Below are positions 61,304-64,000 of a DNA stretch of 64,000 nucleotides, in pieces. Positions within the stretch are counted from its first letter, which is position 1; each line of letters begins with the position of its first letter. This DNA comes from Celeribacter indicus. Its GTDB lineage: Bacteria > Pseudomonadota > Alphaproteobacteria > Rhodobacterales > Rhodobacteraceae. The stretch is taken from contig NZ_CP004393.1 of assembly GCF_000819565.1 (NCBI RefSeq), forward strand, positions 124,001 through 188,000. Reading direction: 5' to 3'. The notes beneath the pieces are model-generated. The model worked only from the letters and a program-made list of their open reading frames with translations, made no database searches and had not been told where the DNA came from. Position numbers and translations under genes: made by a program.

Positions 61304-61690
61304 GTAGTTCCTCCCGTTGCGGCGCCCTCTTGTTTCGATCTGCGTCAGACTGGATGCGGGGACGATCCGGATGGCACAGGGACATCCGACGGCTTCCCGC
61401 AGGGCCAGACCCTCGCATGCCTCCTCCCAAAGGCGTGTGGCGCCGTCAGAAAACGCTAGCCACGATTTCCATATTGGACAATTGCTTGCGAAATGAGAAA
61501 ATTAGCGGAGGCCGCCGTAGGGGCGCCTTCAAGCTATTGTCTTGATTGAACTATTATTTTTCAGAATGTTACGTTGCGAAAAAATCATCTTGCACCGCAC
61601 CTGCCGCTCGCACAACGGGACAGGTTTTCCCGCACCCAAAACCCATCCCAGTACGGGCAGAGACTCTCTCTCCCCATCGCTTGCAGACCC
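61304..61690. other. gene-free interval upstream of the FadL-type gene
   Basis: 387 bases. The part from about 61465 to 61600 is A/T-rich and probably contains the minus-strand FadL promoter. The rest (61600-61690) lies downstream of the flavin reductase gene. Small open frames here show no family features, and I see no repeats or RNA motifs. Confidence 0.5.
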
Positions 61691-62182
61691 TCAGGAGGTC
61701 GGCTCCCCCGCCTTTTCCACCGGGTGAAAGGCGCGGCGATAATAGAAAACCGGCGCGCTGTCGGTCATGTCCACATCGACCACCTCCCCGACGAGAATGG
61801 CGTGATCGCCGCTCGCGTGGATCTCGTGGCGTCGGCATTGCAGGGTGACGAAGGCGTTGCGCAGCCGCGGGATTCCATGTGCGTCGGCCTCGAACGCATT
61901 GCCCGCGAACTTGTCGGCGCCGCGGCTGGCAAAACGCGTCGCGAGCCCGGTATGCGCCTCGTCGACGATATGGATGTTCCAGCGGCGGGCGGCCAGGAAG
62001 GCCGCATGGCATTCCGCGGTATCGGCGAGGCAGACGAGCACCAGCGGCGGCTCTGCCGAGACCGAACAGAAGGAACTGGCGGTAAAGCCGCACCATCCTC
62101 GCTCCGCATCCGTGGTGGTGACGATTGTGACGCCGCTGGGAAAACCCGAGAGGGCGTTGCGGAACTGGTCCTTTGTCATCAT
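61691..62182 (-). CDS. flavin reductase (HpaC/HsaB-like) of a two-component monooxygenase
   Basis: A 163-residue flavin reductase-like protein: QFRNALSGFPSGVTIVTTTDAERGWCGFTASSFCSVSAEPPLVLVCLA is the standard N-terminal flavin-binding pattern, and the C-terminal HAILVGEVVDVDMTDSAPVFYYRRAFH is also typical. It supplies reduced FMN or FAD to a partner oxygenase, most likely the acyl-CoA-dehydrogenase-fold protein at the right edge. I start at 62182 (MMTKDQF); 62179 is equivalent. Confidence 0.88.
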   Translation of the reverse strand: MMTKDQFRNALSGFPSGVTIVTTTDAERGWCGFTASSFCSVSAEPPLVLVCLADTAECHAAFLAARRWNIHIVDEAHTGLATRFASRGADKFAGNAFEADAHGIPRLRNAFVTLQCRRHEIHASGDHAILVGEVVDVDMTDSAPVFYYRRAFHPVEKAGEPTS

Positions 62183-62310
62183 GAGAGCACCTGATTTGTC
62201 TGTGGTTGTCGGGGGATAGGGAAGGGGAGGCCACCCTGCCGGAGGTAAAGCGGGTGGCACTCGACTGCGATTTGACTATGCTCCCGGCGAGGCCGGAAGG
62301 AGCAGAACAG

Positions 62311-62943
62311 ATGTCGGACCAGGGCGCAGACGGAAAGCGCGATCAGAACACCCGCGCGACGCAGATCGGAGATGCGGCGATCGAGGTCCTGGCGGCGCAT
62401 GGCAGCCGCGGGTTGACCCATCGCGCGGTGGACCGCCATCTCGATTGGCCGGAAGGCACCACGAGCCGCTATTTCCGCACCCGCGACGCCCTCATGACCG
62501 CCGTCGTGCAGCGGCTGATCGACGTCGAGGTGGCGCATATTTCGTCTTGGCAGAAACAAGCCACCGTCGGGGAAGCGATGAGCCGGACGAGGATCGTCGA
62601 GGTGCTGGCCAAGGCCTTTCGCGACTGGATCGCCGGCGATACGCGGCAGATCGCGCGTTACGAGCTCTCGCTCGAGGGGCTGCGGCGCCCCGCCGTTCAC
62701 GAGGCGATCCTGACCGGACGGCGGAAGCTTAACGGCATCGTGGAGCAGGCGCTCCGCGCCGCAGATTTCCCGAATCCGCCGATGCAGGCAACGCTGATCG
62801 TGTCCGGGCTCGATGGTCTGTGCCATGATCATCTCCTGCATCCCGAGATCGCCGTGGACCCTGACGAGGTCGAAGGAATCCTGCTGCGCTGGCTGGACGC
62901 CGAGCACGGCGCACCCGAAAGCGCATCGGCACCGGACACCTGA
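62311..62943 (+). CDS. TetR-family transcriptional regulator
   Basis: A 210-residue TetR regulator. The helix-turn-helix is at about residues 15-65 (GDAAIEVLAAHGSRGLTHRAVDRHLDWPEGTTSRYFRTRDALMTAVVQRL), followed by a helical ligand-binding domain. GGAAGGAG precedes the ATG at 62311. It lies between the flavin reductase (divergent) and the monooxygenase gene (convergent), and is presumably their repressor. Confidence 0.88.
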   Translation: MSDQGADGKRDQNTRATQIGDAAIEVLAAHGSRGLTHRAVDRHLDWPEGTTSRYFRTRDALMTAVVQRLIDVEVAHISSWQKQATVGEAMSRTRIVEVLAKAFRDWIAGDTRQIARYELSLEGLRRPAVHEAILTGRRKLNGIVEQALRAADFPNPPMQATLIVSGLDGLCHDHLLHPEIAVDPDEVEGILLRWLDAEHGAPESASAPDT

Positions 62944-62970
62944 TCCCGGCGCCGAGCCGTCCGGGTTGCC

Positions 62971-64000
62971 TCAGACGAAGGGGATATCCGGCTCCATCCC
63001 CGCCAGCACGCGGCCGTAGAGTTCGGCATTGGTGTTGAACAACAGGAAGGAATGCACCGAGATCGTGCGGATATCGCGCAGGATCGCGGGCATCGCGTCC
63101 TTCAGGTGGATAGCACTCGCCCCCGATCCCTGTTCGACGATCTCGCAGACCTCGCGCGCCAGCCTGATCGTCCAGGCGATATCCGACCGGCAGCGCACGC
63201 GCGATTCCATGTCCCATGCCGCGCCCGTGGTCATGTGCTGGTCCACGGTGCGGGTAAGGCGATAGGCGTGGAATTCGGCCTGGTCGAGTTTCGCCTGCGC
63301 CTCGGAGAGTTGCAGATGGGTGATCGGCGCCTCAGCCTGTTTGGAATAGCTGGTATAGGTGATGCCGCGCGTGGCAATCCGTTCCCGGAACAGCTTCAGC
63401 GCCCGCCGGGCGAGCCCGAGCGGCGTGCCGGTGGACACGGCACACATGATCGGCACGAAGGGCTGTCTGTAATAGGGATCGCCGGAGAGCGCGGACTCGC
63501 GATAATTGCCGTTCACGATATCCATGAAGGGAATCGTGCGGTGATCGGGCACAAAGGTTTCGCCGAGCACCACGGCATTCGACCCGGTGCCGATGAAGCC
63601 CGACACATGCCAGTCGTCCTGCACCTCGAAGGCCTCTTTCGGGATCAGGCAGGCGATCGGCGGGCCGCCTTCCTCCGGCATCATCGGGACAAAGATCCAG
63701 CCCGCGTGATGCTGACCGGAGGCAAAGGCGTACTTGCCCGACACCATGTAGCCACCCTCCGCGCGGCGCCCCTTTCCCGTGGGGGCGAAGATGCCCGCCG
63801 CGTAGGGCTTTTCGCTTTCGAGAAACTCGTCGAGCGCCTGATCGCCGAAGCCGCAGATCATGTGCCCGACAGCGTTGTAGATACACGCCACCCAGGACGT
63901 AGACGCATCCGCCTCGGCAATCGCGGCATAGGCCTCGAGTTGGGTCGTGGTCGCGGCCTGGCTGCCGCCGCGCAAGGTCGGCAGGGTCATATGCGGCAGA
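62971..64000 (-). CDS. flavin-dependent monooxygenase, acyl-CoA-dehydrogenase fold (partial)
   Basis: At least 343 residues of a group D flavin monooxygenase (HsaA / HpaB-C2 / DszC type). The frame is open through the window edge (LPHMTLPTL), so the ATG at 63990 is internal and the true N-terminus lies to the right. Visible: ASTSWVACIYNAVGHMICGF, GGYMVSGKYAFASGQHHAGWIFVP, FIGTGSNAVVLGETFVPDH, and a C-terminal helical bundle with IVEQGSGASAIHLKDAMPAILRDIRTISVHSFLLFNTNAELYG. With the flavin reductase gene at 61.7-62.2 kb it should form a two-component phenol-type hydroxylase. Substrate unknown. Confidence 0.85.
   Translation of the reverse strand, partial: LPHMTLPTLRGGSQAATTTQLEAYAAIAEADASTSWVACIYNAVGHMICGFGDQALDEFLESEKPYAAGIFAPTGKGRRAEGGYMVSGKYAFASGQHHAGWIFVPMMPEEGGPPIACLIPKEAFEVQDDWHVSGFIGTGSNAVVLGETFVPDHRTIPFMDIVNGNYRESALSGDPYYRQPFVPIMCAVSTGTPLGLARRALKLFRERIATRGITYTSYSKQAEAPITHLQLSEAQAKLDQAEFHAYRLTRTVDQHMTTGAAWDMESRVRCRSDIAWTIRLAREVCEIVEQGSGASAIHLKDAMPAILRDIRTISVHSFLLFNTNAELYGRVLAGMEPDIPFV

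Noticed and set aside
1..64000. CRISPR arrays, insertion sequences, prophage or integration sites
   Set aside because: No regularly spaced repeats, transposase-like frames, terminal inverted repeats or phage genes seen. The single tRNA gene is not flanked by integrase or a repeated 3' end.

Overview
The window is GC-rich, densely packed alphaproteobacterial chromosome, most likely from the Rhodobacteraceae / Roseobacter group. The evidence is the pairing of trimethylamine monooxygenase with TMAO demethylase, the N-methylglutamate pathway genes, the order HemY - mitofilin-like - hemD beside gpsA - YciI - EVE, and the abundance of TRAP and TTT transporters. I see no rRNA, CRISPR array, phage or insertion sequence. 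There is one tRNA, Thr(CGT).

Region 1 (1-15.65 kb) is a methylated-amine catabolic island. On the plus strand, tmm oxidises trimethylamine to TMAO and tdm demethylates TMAO to dimethylamine. On the minus strand, gmaS, mgsABC and mgdA-mgdB-mgdC (cut by the left edge) carry methylamine through gamma-glutamylmethylamide and N-methylglutamate to glutamate plus a C1 unit. Dimethylamine monooxygenase (dmm) and the TMAO transporter are not in the window. Three regulators sit inside the island: a GlxA-type AraC protein, an XRE-cupin protein, and an orphan solute-binding-like protein without a signal peptide whose gene overlaps that of the XRE-cupin protein.

Region 2 (15.7-24.9 kb) is core housekeeping: tRNA-Thr, HemY-like, mitofilin-like, hemD, gpsA, YciI-like, EVE, DUF2853, an extensin-like endopeptidase, ahcY, an HD hydrolase and a possible 49-residue protein.

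Region 3 (25-36 kb) is a shikimate/quinate-type module. It holds a tripartite tricarboxylate transporter (tctCBA-like), shikimate dehydrogenase, a 3-dehydroshikimate dehydratase/HPPD fusion, a Gfo/Idh/MocA oxidoreductase and a LysR regulator. A divergent flavoprotein and TIM-barrel gene pair belongs with it, because both promoters carry the same two-part element at identical spacing.

Region 4 (36-49.4 kb) is a catabolic locus of unknown substrate. It holds a second LysR regulator, a ferredoxin-type reductase, a VOC protein, two dienelactone hydrolases, a four-gene molybdenum hydroxylase operon (CoxG-M-L-S order, without the CO dehydrogenase signature), a SnoaL-like protein, an FAH-family hydrolase and a DctPQM TRAP transporter.

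Region 5 (49.7-64 kb) looks like CoA-dependent salicylate or related hydroxybenzoate degradation through gentisate. It has a benzoate-CoA-ligase-type enzyme, an FAD hydroxylase, a 4HBT thioesterase, gentisate dioxygenase, a GST-type maleylpyruvate isomerase, fumarylpyruvate hydrolase, a second protein resembling the unrelated mycothiol-type isomerase N-domain, a TAXI-TRAP transporter, an IclR regulator and a FadL-type outer-membrane channel. At the right edge are a flavin reductase, a TetR regulator and a truncated acyl-CoA-dehydrogenase-fold monooxygenase, probably a two-component flavin hydroxylase.
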